DNA of 64,000 nucleotides from Spirochaetaceae bacterium (GCA_007694005.1 RECN01000197.1:1-64000), one strand, 5' to 3'. Positions 9,726-19,560 are shown, numbered from the stretch's first letter. Notes: generated by a model not told the origin, from the letters alone. Made by a program: numbers and translations.

Positions 9726-10033
9726 GAAGAGTACCGCCGGTCATCACCATGGATGCGCTGGTACGATCTGAATGCAGCTTCCCTGCACTGACGGTCGAGC
9801 ACGAGTATGCCCCCTGTCTGCGACGCGGTCTCAAACAGTGTGTGGGGCGTGCAGATCGCCCCCCGTCCGTCGACACCGCGCACAAGGGCCTCTACACCGA
9901 TGATCTCGTGGTCTTTCAGGTTTATGATGGGCTGTAGTACGCTGTCGAGACTATACTGTTGCCATAGAAGTGTGTGGTCATCCGTGGTCACGGGTGACGT
10001 TATAGCCCGCATGGGCAACAAGACACCAGACAC
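9722..10033 (-). CDS. EAL-domain phosphodiesterase, N-terminal fragment, interrupted in the EAL fold
   Basis: LQPIINLKDHEIIGVEALVRG (EAL motif)...LDRQCREAAFRSYQRIHGDDRR then stop; EAL continues in the -1 frame at 9725. Confidence 0.75.
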   Translation of the reverse strand: MSGVLLPMRAITSPVTTDDHTLLWQQYSLDSVLQPIINLKDHEIIGVEALVRGVDGRGAICTPHTLFETASQTGGILVLDRQCREAAFRSYQRIHGDDRRYSS

Positions 10034-10044
10034 CGAGGAAAAAC

Positions 10045-11418
10045 GTGCAGACGAACTATACCAGTACCGATGACTGTATCGTAGCGCTGGCTACTCCCTA
10101 CGCCGAAAGCGCGATTGCCGTCATTCGGGCGAGTGGCGACCACTGTATTTCATACGCAGACCGTCTTTTTTCCCGCCCTGGTGCAATCGCCACAGCCGAC
10201 GGGAATCGCGCACACGTCGGATACCTTCTGCACCCGGACAGTCGCGAGCGCATCGATCAGGTCGTATGTACGGTGTATCGGGCTCCGGCGAGCTACACGG
10301 GTCAGGACAGCGTGGAGGTGAGCTGCCACGGGAGTCTTTCAGTGATTCAGGCTTGTCTGGAAGCCTTCCGGGCCGCCGGATTCCGCCCCGCGGGCCCGGG
10401 CGAGTTCACGCTCAGAGCCTTCCTTGCAGGCAAGCTCGGGCTGACCCAGGCTGAGGCGGTAGCCGAGCTCGTCCGGGCCCGGACCCGCACCGCCTCGACG
10501 CTGGCGCTCGGCCGGCTGTCGGGACGTCTCGAACGCCGCATCGAAGCGATCAAGCAGTCGCTGCTGCGCGTGCTCGCGGGTGTCGAAATACAGCTCGACT
10601 ACCCCGAAGAGGACACCGGCGAGGTGCCTCACGATATCGCGTCGCTCATTCGTGCCCGCGACGACGTGGCTGCTCTCGCCGACACCTATCGAACCGGGGC
10701 CCTGTATCAGGACGGGGTGCTTGTCGCGCTCGCGGGTGCGACGAATGCCGGAAAATCGAGTCTGTTCAACGCCCTCCTTCGCGAGGATCGCAGCATTGTC
10801 AGTGACGTTCACGGTACGACGCGGGACTACATAGAAGCTTCAGTTGACGTTGGCGGCGTTCCCGTCAAGCTCGTCGACACCGCAGGCCTGAGAGACGTCG
10901 ACGAGCAGGTGGAAGGCGAGGGAATCAGGCGCAGTGGCCAGATAATCGCCCGATCCGCTGCCGTCGTGTATCTCGTTGACGCAACCGCGGGAGTTTCGAC
11001 CGGGGATGAACAGAATCTTGCAAGCTTTGCTCCCGACAAGCCGGTGGTCAAGGTCTGGAACAAGGTAGATCTGCTTCCGGTGGATCATGCGGTGCCTGAA
11101 GGATATATCCGCTCGAGTGTCGAAACAGGCGAGGGGATCACCGGGATTCTCGATGCCCTGTTCAGCCGCATATCCGGAGGTGCTGCTGCGCTGACCGGAG
11201 ACGAGACCGTTGTCGACAGTGCACGGCAGCACGATCTGCTGCGCCGCGCAGCAGAGGCTCTTGAGCGAACCATCGCTTCGGTTCACGATGGAATGCCTGC
11301 CGACATTGTCGCGGTCGACCTGCAGGATGCGGTCGGGGCGCTCGGCGAGATCACCGGCGAGGTTTCAACCGATGATGTGCTGGAAACCATGTTCGGAGGG
11401 TTCTGCGTCGGGAAATAG
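10045..11418 (+). CDS. mnmE: tRNA modification GTPase MnmE (TrmE)
   Basis: GATNAGKSSLFNALL G1, DTAGLRD G3, NKVD G4, C-terminal FCVGK. Confidence 0.97.
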   Translation: MQTNYTSTDDCIVALATPYAESAIAVIRASGDHCISYADRLFSRPGAIATADGNRAHVGYLLHPDSRERIDQVVCTVYRAPASYTGQDSVEVSCHGSLSVIQACLEAFRAAGFRPAGPGEFTLRAFLAGKLGLTQAEAVAELVRARTRTASTLALGRLSGRLERRIEAIKQSLLRVLAGVEIQLDYPEEDTGEVPHDIASLIRARDDVAALADTYRTGALYQDGVLVALAGATNAGKSSLFNALLREDRSIVSDVHGTTRDYIEASVDVGGVPVKLVDTAGLRDVDEQVEGEGIRRSGQIIARSAAVVYLVDATAGVSTGDEQNLASFAPDKPVVKVWNKVDLLPVDHAVPEGYIRSSVETGEGITGILDALFSRISGGAAALTGDETVVDSARQHDLLRRAAEALERTIASVHDGMPADIVAVDLQDAVGALGEITGEVSTDDVLETMFGGFCVGK

Positions 11419-11428
11419 GAGGGAGAAC

Positions 11429-12211
11429 ATGTACGCTGTACACGGAAAATCTGCTGTGATCGACCCTGAGGCCTGCCGGAATATACTCGTGTTCGGTGAC
11501 GTACACGGCGATCTCGCATCGCTGAAACGGGGCTTATCGAAGGCCGGTGCGGATGACCTCATTGTCTTTCTTGGCGACTACGCAGACCGGGGACCGGATG
11601 GCGTCGAGGTTATTGAGACCATACACGACCTTCTGCTGCACGAGTCCGACCGCGTGATCGCCCTGAAAGGAAACCATGAGGACTATACGGATCAGGGGGC
11701 GCCGCTGTTTCACCCCTGTGATCTCATCGAAGAAGCTCGCCGGAAGCGGGGAAGCTGGGAAGCGTTTTTTCGCCGATTCACCGGGTTCGCCCACACGCTT
11801 CTGCTGAGCGCGCGGATTCCTGGCTATGCGCTGTTCGTGCACGGGGGGGTCGGCTCGCATCTTGATTCCCTTGAGCAGCTTGAGAACCCGGACGCGGCGC
11901 GTGAAACGGAGTTTCTCTGGAACGACCCGGTTCCGGCACCGGGTGAACACATCAGTATACGGGGTGCCGGACGCGCCTTCGGACCCGACGTTTCTGCGGC
12001 TGTCTGTGAGGCGCTCTCAATCCGGCACATAATCCGAAGTCATGAGCCGCGGAAGGCTTCGCGCGGACCCTTCCCGGAGCACGAAGGGCGGGTCATTACC
12101 ACGAACTCCACCTCGGCCTACGGAGGAGCACCATCGATCCTGCGCCTGCAGGCTTCACGGATACCGCAGCTCGATCCGCTATCCAGAGACTCGGTCGTTT
12201 TTCTTAATTAG
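11429..12211 (+). CDS. PPP-type metallophosphoesterase / serine-threonine phosphatase-like protein
   Basis: GDVHGDL, GDYADRGPDG and GNHEDY motifs. Confidence 0.88.
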   Translation: MYAVHGKSAVIDPEACRNILVFGDVHGDLASLKRGLSKAGADDLIVFLGDYADRGPDGVEVIETIHDLLLHESDRVIALKGNHEDYTDQGAPLFHPCDLIEEARRKRGSWEAFFRRFTGFAHTLLLSARIPGYALFVHGGVGSHLDSLEQLENPDAARETEFLWNDPVPAPGEHISIRGAGRAFGPDVSAAVCEALSIRHIIRSHEPRKASRGPFPEHEGRVITTNSTSAYGGAPSILRLQASRIPQLDPLSRDSVVFLN

Positions 12212-12257
12212 CGGATAATTGCTATCCGTACGCCGCTTTTGGTACACTCAGCCCACA

Positions 12258-14147
12258 ATGGACTTTGATGCGATAGTCATAGGAGGCGGGCACGCTGGCA
12301 TAGAAGCTGCAATGTGCATGTCCCGTCTCGGCTTTGAAACAATGATGGTCACCCAGAATCTCGACTGCATAGGCAAGATGAGCTGTAACCCCGCCGTCGG
12401 CGGTCTCGCGAAGGGCAACATGGTTCGCGAGATTGACGCTCTTGGTGGGGAAATGGGGCGGCTGATAGATGCAACAATGATACAGTTCCGGGTACTGAAC
12501 CGGAGCCGGGGCCCTGCCGTTCAGGCACCGCGGGCACAGGCTGATAAGAAAGCCTACGAGGTTCTCGCGAAAAAAACAGTCGAGCGTCAGGATCACCTGC
12601 ATCTCTACATGGACACCGTCGTCGACCTTACCTTCGACTCAAGCGGGCGCACGGTTACCGGGGTAGTGACGCAGCGCGGAAAACGCATGTCGGCGAAAGT
12701 GGTCGTCCTGACCACCGGGACCTTTCTGAACGGTAAGGTGTTCATTGGCGAGTATTCCGAAACCGCCGGTCGCCTGGCTGAACCGGCCGCCTTTGGTCTC
12801 GACCGGACACTGGCTGGACTGGGATTCCGCATGGGTCGCATGAAAACCGGCACGCCGGCACGGGTTGCGCGCTGGAGTCTCGACTTCGATAAAATGGAAG
12901 AGCAGTTCGGAGATGACGATGTGGTCCCGTTCAGTTTTTCGCACACGTCGGTGAACCGCCCGAAGCTGTCCTGTTACATCACATTCACGAACCGACAGAC
13001 GCATCGTGTACTCGAAGAGAACATGGCACGCAGTCCCCTGTATTCCGGCCTGATCGTCGGAAGCGGCCCGCGCTACTGCCCGAGCATCGAGGATAAGGTC
13101 GTCAAGTTTCCGGATAAGGACAGGCATCAGATCTTCATCGAACCCGAAGGACTCGATACCGAAGAGATGTATCTTAACGGCATCAGTTCGTCTATGCCCG
13201 AGGATGTACAGGAAGCCTTTATCCATACCATCCCGGGGCTCGAACACGCGGAGCTTATGCGACCCGGCTACGCGGTCGAGTACGACTATATCGATCCCTC
13301 GCAGCTGTATCCCACCATGGAAGCCAAGCTCTGCGAGAATCTTTTCATCGCCGGGCAGACGAATGGAAGCTCCGGATACGAAGAAGCAGCGGGGCAGGGG
13401 CTCATCGCAGGAATCAACGCAGCACGGAGACTGCAGGGCGCTCCTCCGTTTGTGCTTTCCCGGGCCGAAGCCTATATCGGGGTGCTCTGCGACGACCTGG
13501 TGACGCTTGGTACAAAAGAGCCCTATCGTATGTTCACGTCGCGGGCCGAACACAGGCTCGTTCTTCGCGCAGACAGCTGCGACATGCGGCTGTTCGAGAA
13601 AGGCTACGAGCTGGGGCTGCATCCTGAGGCCCGCTACGAGGCCTTCTGCAGGAAGCGGGATACGATAGCCGAGATAAAGGAGCTGCTTCAGAAGAGGCAT
13701 CTCTCACAGAATGACTTTGACTCCGATGCGGCATCCGCCATGAACGGAAAGAAGCTGCTGCTTGAACGACACGTCGGCAAGAGCCTGTACCAGATTCTGA
13801 AAGATCCCCAGCTTTCGCTCGCCGACGTGCAGTACGTCGCTCCGGAACTCGTGGAAGCAAACGGCGAGATTATTCCCGGTGAATGGCTCCGGCAGGTCGA
13901 GCTCGACGTTAAATACGAAGGCTACGTCGCGCGTCAGGAAAAACAGATACTCCGCATGGACAAGATCGAACGGATTCGCATCCCCGACGGATTTGATTTC
14001 GATGCTGTCACCGGTCTGTCGACTGAGAGTCGTGAGAAGCTCAATCAGATCAGACCGCTGAACGTCGGGCAGGCAAGCCGTATTTCGGGTGTCCGAAACT
14101 CAGATATTGCGGTGCTCATGGCCTCAGTGCAGAGGCGGCGTTCATAG
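12258..14147 (+). CDS. mnmG: tRNA uridine-5-carboxymethylaminomethyl modification enzyme MnmG (GidA)
   Basis: MDFDAIVIGGGHAGIEAA FAD motif; CNPAVGGLAKG; GQTNGSSGYEEAAGQGLIAGINAA. Confidence 0.97.
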   Translation: MDFDAIVIGGGHAGIEAAMCMSRLGFETMMVTQNLDCIGKMSCNPAVGGLAKGNMVREIDALGGEMGRLIDATMIQFRVLNRSRGPAVQAPRAQADKKAYEVLAKKTVERQDHLHLYMDTVVDLTFDSSGRTVTGVVTQRGKRMSAKVVVLTTGTFLNGKVFIGEYSETAGRLAEPAAFGLDRTLAGLGFRMGRMKTGTPARVARWSLDFDKMEEQFGDDDVVPFSFSHTSVNRPKLSCYITFTNRQTHRVLEENMARSPLYSGLIVGSGPRYCPSIEDKVVKFPDKDRHQIFIEPEGLDTEEMYLNGISSSMPEDVQEAFIHTIPGLEHAELMRPGYAVEYDYIDPSQLYPTMEAKLCENLFIAGQTNGSSGYEEAAGQGLIAGINAARRLQGAPPFVLSRAEAYIGVLCDDLVTLGTKEPYRMFTSRAEHRLVLRADSCDMRLFEKGYELGLHPEARYEAFCRKRDTIAEIKELLQKRHLSQNDFDSDAASAMNGKKLLLERHVGKSLYQILKDPQLSLADVQYVAPELVEANGEIIPGEWLRQVELDVKYEGYVARQEKQILRMDKIERIRIPDGFDFDAVTGLSTESREKLNQIRPLNVGQASRISGVRNSDIAVLMASVQRRRS

Positions 14148-14149
14148 CC

Positions 14150-14857
14150 GTGTCCGTGGACAGTCGCTCCGAATCGGTCCTTGCTTCGGGACTCGAAGAA
14201 CTCGATCTGTACTCGGACCGACTCGCCGCAGACCTCAAACGATACGTGCAGGAAATCGAGCTGTGGAATCCGAAACTGCGGCTGGTCGACGCTGCCGGAG
14301 TGGATATCATCACCCGGCATATTCTTGATTCCCTGACCCTCGTACGCTTTCTCGATGAATTTATCGCGCGAAGCCCGTTTTCACGCACGTCCGGGGACCA
14401 GGCTGGTCACCAGCCATCCCTTGCCGACCTTGGCAGCGGCGCCGGACTTCCGGGCGTACCGGTCGCGCTCGCGAGACCTGAGCTTGCAGTCAGCCTTGTT
14501 GAACGCATGGAGCGTCGATGCGGCTTCCTGCGCAACGTTTCGGCGATCCTGCGGCTGTCACGGGTGGAAATCTGCCATATGCAGACCCGGGACCTTCCTC
14601 CGAGGCGCTTTGACATCATTACAGCCCGCGCGTACCAACCGGTCGACGAGCGCTTCATACAGGATCTGCTCGCGGTTCTCGCGGACGGTGGTGAAGGTAT
14701 GTTTCTGAAGGGCCGGATCGAGAAAACCAGGAATGAAATAGAGCAGCTGCCGCAGGAAACGCGTTCACGTGTTCGTTGCGAGTTCACGGCGCTGAATGCC
14801 AGTTTCCTTCCTCCGAATTCCCGGCACATTCTGCGGATCACCCGTAACGCGGGCTGA
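14150..14857 (+). CDS. rsmG: 16S rRNA (guanine-N7)-methyltransferase RsmG (GidB)
   Basis: LWNPKLRLVDAAGVDIITRHILDSL, ADLGSGAGLPGVPVAL; directly follows mnmG. Confidence 0.93.
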   Translation: MSVDSRSESVLASGLEELDLYSDRLAADLKRYVQEIELWNPKLRLVDAAGVDIITRHILDSLTLVRFLDEFIARSPFSRTSGDQAGHQPSLADLGSGAGLPGVPVALARPELAVSLVERMERRCGFLRNVSAILRLSRVEICHMQTRDLPPRRFDIITARAYQPVDERFIQDLLAVLADGGEGMFLKGRIEKTRNEIEQLPQETRSRVRCEFTALNASFLPPNSRHILRITRNAG

Positions 14858-14882
14858 TGCTCCTGCCTGCGGGCCGGTGCTC

Positions 14883-16244
14883 CTACCCGCGGGCTGCGAG
14901 TCGTTCAAGAATCTTGTTCAGTTCGTCCTTGCCGAGCAGGTCGATCAGGCGGGCTTCGACGAAAGCCTGTGCTCCTTCGGTATACGTTCCGGCGCTGAGA
15001 CAGAGTCCCCGTCCCGCCTTCACGTCCTTGATCCGGGTGTGAAAATCCCGGAGCATGAGCTCGCCGACGGCTCCGTTGGTTCTCATGAAGCGGAACAGAA
15101 TGAGATCCTCCCAGCTGGAGGTTTCGACCTCGGCGAGGATATCCGCGTATTCGTTCCCTTCAACGTGTATGTCGGTGACCTTGATATGAGCCTTCTTGAA
15201 ATAATTCGAGACGATACGTCGGCAGAGGGTCACGAAGTCACTCGAGGCGCCGATCAGGTAGGTCTGCAGGTGGCGGTTGCTGTTCAACTCCTCGACCTGA
15301 CTGAGCTGCGCGGCAACGTCTTTATACGAAGGTGCGACAGAGTAGACTTCGCGAAGGAGGGGGAGCGCCTGATCGAGCTCCTGGTTCTTGGAGTGCGCGG
15401 CGGCGAGGCGATATTTCAGCTCCAGCGACAGCTCAGGCGCTATCTGCTCGTGGCGCAGTCCAATCTGAAAGTCCATGATCGCATCTTTGTATCGACGGTG
15501 CTGCATGCGAATACTGCCCGATCGCAGTGCCGCGCTCGGACCGAGCACGGGGTCTCCCCGGAGATGGGTAAAGGTTCGCAGAGCCTGTTCCTGCTGCCCG
15601 AGTTCAAACGCGCATTGACCGAGAACAAACATGCTCTCCTTGTCTCCAGGCGCCTGTTCAACGGCACGTTTCAGTACTGAGCCGGCTGCTTTATATTCCT
15701 TCATGCGGTACAGGCTCTGACCGAGATACCGCAAGGTGTCGGTGTGCTCGGGTTGCTGCTCCGAAGCCTGTTTCAGCAGCGCAACTGCCCGCTCGTAGCG
15801 CTTGCGCCGGAACTCCAGATAGCCGAGATTATGGTTAACCTCGAACACGTCCTGCTTCGAGTTGCGACATACCGAGAGATCCTTGTAGGCTTCGGTCCAC
15901 TTCTTCAGGTGTAGAGCCGATAGCCCCCGGCGAAGTGTAATAGTAAAATCGTCGAGTTCGGGCGACGTTGGTACGAGCTGCATCAGGGCGGTGTAGGTTG
16001 AATACGCTTTCTCCCACTCCCTGTCCTTGTAATACACCTCTGCAAGGTCGCTGAGTGCGCCGGTATCCTTAGGATTCTGGCTGAGTTTCCGGTTTGCGTC
16101 CTTGATGATGGTGTTGCGGTCACGCTGCTTCCGTCGTTTTCCCGGGCTACCGCTACTGGTCCAGCGTACGACCATTATACTCAGACCGAGCAGTACGAGG
16201 ATCCCGACGATAAGAAGCCCGATGAGTACCGGGAGTGCAAGCAT
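14883..16244 (-). CDS. Membrane-anchored TPR protein
   Basis: N-terminal TM (MLALPVLIGLLIVGILVLLGLSIMVV) then TPR-like repeats; the 16307 start is TTG, ATG at 16244 has a better SD. Confidence 0.75.
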   Translation of the reverse strand: MLALPVLIGLLIVGILVLLGLSIMVVRWTSSGSPGKRRKQRDRNTIIKDANRKLSQNPKDTGALSDLAEVYYKDREWEKAYSTYTALMQLVPTSPELDDFTITLRRGLSALHLKKWTEAYKDLSVCRNSKQDVFEVNHNLGYLEFRRKRYERAVALLKQASEQQPEHTDTLRYLGQSLYRMKEYKAAGSVLKRAVEQAPGDKESMFVLGQCAFELGQQEQALRTFTHLRGDPVLGPSAALRSGSIRMQHRRYKDAIMDFQIGLRHEQIAPELSLELKYRLAAAHSKNQELDQALPLLREVYSVAPSYKDVAAQLSQVEELNSNRHLQTYLIGASSDFVTLCRRIVSNYFKKAHIKVTDIHVEGNEYADILAEVETSSWEDLILFRFMRTNGAVGELMLRDFHTRIKDVKAGRGLCLSAGTYTEGAQAFVEARLIDLLGKDELNKILERLAARG

Positions 16245-16360
16245 GCCGAGATTATTCCTGTTCCGTGGGAACGGTGTCAATGAATCTTGATTTACGCCGA
16301 TGCTCAATCATAAGATGAGAAAAGCCCGGCTCTCGTGCCCCGGGCTACGGAGGATCAGAA

Positions 16361-17317
16361 GTGAGTGACTCGGTAATTGCAATTCGGACAGCAGACAGGA
16401 AACTCGTGCCGGTCCTGAGTGGCCCACACGGCACGAAACGCCGTATGGTCCTGACCACGGTTCACGAAAATCAGTCAAGTGTGCATATCGACCTGTTCCA
16501 GATGGAAAGCGAGCAGGATCAGCAGTCCGATTATATCGGAAGTCTGGTAATCGAGCATCTGACTCCTGCTCCCGCCGGTGAGCCCGATATAACGCTGAAC
16601 ATCGCGATCGACGAGCAGGGTAATCTTAACGCTACGGCAACCGATTCATCCTCGGGTGATTACCAGAGTCTCTCCGTCAGCCTTCGCGACTCAGACAGTG
16701 CTATGCAGGATCTGCCGGATTTCTCGCTTTCCGAAGATGAAGAGCTTGAGGTAGGTGATGATTTTGACCTCTCAGGGTTCGACGAGCCCGGCCTTGTGGA
16801 TTTTGGGGACGAGGACGAAGGCGAGGACGAGGATTTCGAAGTCGGCGAGGCCACGGCCGAATCCGATCTCGCCGACGAACCGGACTTTTCATTCGACGAA
16901 GGCGAAGACGAAGATGGAGACGATAGTGATTCCTTCGAGGCATCATTTGACGACTTTGCCGAAGAAGGCTTTTCCGAAGGGAGCTTCACCGAGGAAGACT
17001 TTGAGCTTCCTGACCTTGAGGACGATGCCGGCCCGGAGCCTGTCTCCGTTGACGAGACCGTTTCCTCGTATGCGGGTGTCGCCCGCTCTGGTGATGTTAC
17101 CGAGTCTGAAACCGGGGGGTCGGTACCAAAACTCCTTTTCATTGCGTACATCGTGCTTGCGATTGCCATTCTGACAGGGCTCATCTTCATAGTGTATCGG
17201 CTGCTTGAGGGCGATCCGGTGCCGCCTCTGGAGGCCTGCATTCCCCTGGTCAGCCCTGTCGGGTTGCGCGGGAAAGCCGTTTTTCCGAGAGCCTTTCGAC
17301 GTCGTCGCGACACCTGA
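16361..17317 (+). CDS. Hypothetical protein with highly acidic central region and C-terminal TM segment
   Basis: GTG start with GGAGG upstream; long D/E-rich region then LLFIAYIVLAIAILTGLIFIVYRLL. Confidence 0.65.
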   Translation: MSDSVIAIRTADRKLVPVLSGPHGTKRRMVLTTVHENQSSVHIDLFQMESEQDQQSDYIGSLVIEHLTPAPAGEPDITLNIAIDEQGNLNATATDSSSGDYQSLSVSLRDSDSAMQDLPDFSLSEDEELEVGDDFDLSGFDEPGLVDFGDEDEGEDEDFEVGEATAESDLADEPDFSFDEGEDEDGDDSDSFEASFDDFAEEGFSEGSFTEEDFELPDLEDDAGPEPVSVDETVSSYAGVARSGDVTESETGGSVPKLLFIAYIVLAIAILTGLIFIVYRLLEGDPVPPLEACIPLVSPVGLRGKAVFPRAFRRRRDT

Positions 17318-17346
17318 TTTCTGCACTTCATCGTCGTTGAGCACCC

Positions 17347-19560
17347 ATGGGTAAGCGTTCCATCTTCCGTTCACACATCATCATGCTCCTCAGTGCGTCG
17401 CTCCTGTTGTCCGCCTGCGAAACGCATCCCACCTTTCTCGGCCTCGACCCTTCGGCGGCAATGGACCTCATGTCTCAAGGCTCCTACGACTTTCTCGTGG
17501 AGATAGATGTCGATCCGCAACGTCTCGACCGCGTGGAAATCTACGGTATAGAACGCGGAAGTGCCTACTACACGGCGCGGGCCCTGGAGGACCTGGGCAG
17601 ACAGGAGCTTGCGTTCGCGCTTCTCGGACGGCAGCACGCGCACGGAGAAGAACCCTGGAGTAGCCGGTCAGCGCGGGTAATGCTCGAGCAGGCCCGCACC
17701 GACGAGCAGCGCGGCACAGCCGTCGGGGCGATCGGGTCTCTGTCGTCTGTTGAAGACATCGATGACGATCTTGCTTCGGCCTGGATTGAAACGCTGTGGT
17801 CGCTCGGGCGCTACGAAGAAATGCTCGAGCGCTACGAGGCCTTCGGGCGACCGGCTGTACTGTCCGCCTGGGCCGCCCTCGCACAGCTCGCAACCGGACA
17901 CGATCGGGCGGTTGACACGATACGCGAGGCTCTGCAGAGCGCCCCACGCGGGCGGGGACTGGTAATACTCCACGACTACCTGCAGGACGGGATTTCCGGG
18001 AGCGTGCGCGATCACGTTGAACGCGAGTTGCGGCCGTTTGAATACGAGCTGCTCGAGTTTCGCTCAGCAGTTGCAGAGGCAGACTGGCAGTCGACCGCCG
18101 ACTTTCTCGCGACCGTCAGGGAGGATCCCGATCGCGCCCCGTCCGGTGAAGCGGCGCAGGCATTGGGTTCGCGCGTACTTATCGGTGATCTTCGGGAGGC
18201 CTGGTTCAGGCGCAGAGAGTCTGCTGCCGGGGCTGAGATCATGGAAGCGCTTTCGATACGACTCACGGGGGAAGTCGAGTCATACGCGCTTGAGGCCGCC
18301 GGACGGCTATGGAGGGCGGAGAGTGCGAACCGTCAGGCTGTTCGTGTTCTTGAGCGGGCGCTTGAAGAAGCGCTACCGGGAGCGGATCGCGATCGTGTCC
18401 TGTTCCATCTTCTGCACGCACAGATCAGCTACGACCACCACGGTGTTATCGAGCGTGCGGACCGCTATCTTTCGATGATTCACGATCCGCTTCCCTTCAA
18501 CGAGATATGGGAACGTGTACTTTCTCATCTGCTTGTGAACAGACGCTGGCAGGACCTCGCGGAGATCTACGGGCCTGTCCGGCGCTACGCCTCCGAGCGC
18601 ACCCTGGGACAGTACGGGGTCGCCCTTGCGTCAGCAATCGACGCCGGTTTCGTGAGCGCAGCGTGGGTGCCGGATGTTCCGGCCGGAGTGTCTTCCCGTT
18701 CACATGTGCTTGAGGCCGCGTATCGTCAGAACGGAAGCATCTACTACCGCATGCTCGCTGCGGTTATGCTCGGTGAGCCTCTTCGCGGGATGCCGGACGA
18801 CGCGCGTGTCGTTGAGCCTCCCGTGCAGAGCCTCGACGATCGCCTTGTGGCGGGGTATCTGGATTTCGGACTCGTAGACCGTGCGTACGCAGCGGTCAGG
18901 GAAGAAGGCAGGCATCCGGGTGAAGATGTGCTCAGACGGCTCGCGGTCATTCTCGCTGATCAGGGCGACTTCCTTCGATCGTTGAGGACGGCGAATCGGC
19001 TTACCGCGCTCGAAGGAGCCATTCTCGACAGCGATCTGGCACGCATCATCTATCCCGAGGCTTTCGCCGAGGAAATGGACAGGGTTCTCGACGAGTTCCC
19101 CCTGGAACGCGATATCTTTTACGGGCTGGTCCGTGAGGAGAGCTATTTCGATCCGCAGATTCAATCCTGGGTTGGTGCAACGGGGCTGGCGCAGCTTATG
19201 CCGCAAACGGCCGCAGATGTAGCTGCCCGCCTGCGTGTAACGGATTTCGATCTCACCGACCCCTACACGAATCTGCGTTTCGGCGCGCGGTATCTGAACG
19301 ATCTCGTTGTCCGACTGGACGCATGGGTCCCCGCGATGATTGCATACAATGCCGGTCAGGGTCGTGTTCGGACCTGGCTTTCCGAGCGGCAGGGTCTGCC
19401 GATGATCCTCTTTCACGAGTCGGTTCCATTTCAGGAGCCACGAAGCTACATACGCAATATCACGGTAAGTGCCGTGTACTACGAGTTCCTCTCAGGTCGG
19501 GGCGACGGCACCGGCGTCATACGTCTGTTCTTTCCCGAGCTTGGTGATCTGCGACCCTGA
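17347..19560 (+). CDS. Soluble lytic murein transglycosylase-like lipoprotein (SLT domain)
   Basis: Lipobox LLLSAC; FYGLVREESYFDPQIQSWVGATGLAQLMPQTAADVAARL...LRFGARYLNDLV...AYNAGQGRVRTW. Confidence 0.93.
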   Translation: MGKRSIFRSHIIMLLSASLLLSACETHPTFLGLDPSAAMDLMSQGSYDFLVEIDVDPQRLDRVEIYGIERGSAYYTARALEDLGRQELAFALLGRQHAHGEEPWSSRSARVMLEQARTDEQRGTAVGAIGSLSSVEDIDDDLASAWIETLWSLGRYEEMLERYEAFGRPAVLSAWAALAQLATGHDRAVDTIREALQSAPRGRGLVILHDYLQDGISGSVRDHVERELRPFEYELLEFRSAVAEADWQSTADFLATVREDPDRAPSGEAAQALGSRVLIGDLREAWFRRRESAAGAEIMEALSIRLTGEVESYALEAAGRLWRAESANRQAVRVLERALEEALPGADRDRVLFHLLHAQISYDHHGVIERADRYLSMIHDPLPFNEIWERVLSHLLVNRRWQDLAEIYGPVRRYASERTLGQYGVALASAIDAGFVSAAWVPDVPAGVSSRSHVLEAAYRQNGSIYYRMLAAVMLGEPLRGMPDDARVVEPPVQSLDDRLVAGYLDFGLVDRAYAAVREEGRHPGEDVLRRLAVILADQGDFLRSLRTANRLTALEGAILDSDLARIIYPEAFAEEMDRVLDEFPLERDIFYGLVREESYFDPQIQSWVGATGLAQLMPQTAADVAARLRVTDFDLTDPYTNLRFGARYLNDLVVRLDAWVPAMIAYNAGQGRVRTWLSERQGLPMILFHESVPFQEPRSYIRNITVSAVYYEFLSGRGDGTGVIRLFFPELGDLRP

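Noticed and set aside
12639-13700. 353-aa ORF antisense to mnmG
   Set aside because: Shadow of mnmG, no family features.
16660-17331. Ser-rich 223-aa minus-strand ORF
   Set aside because: Product of complementing Asp/Glu codons in the acidic plus-strand gene; no independent support.
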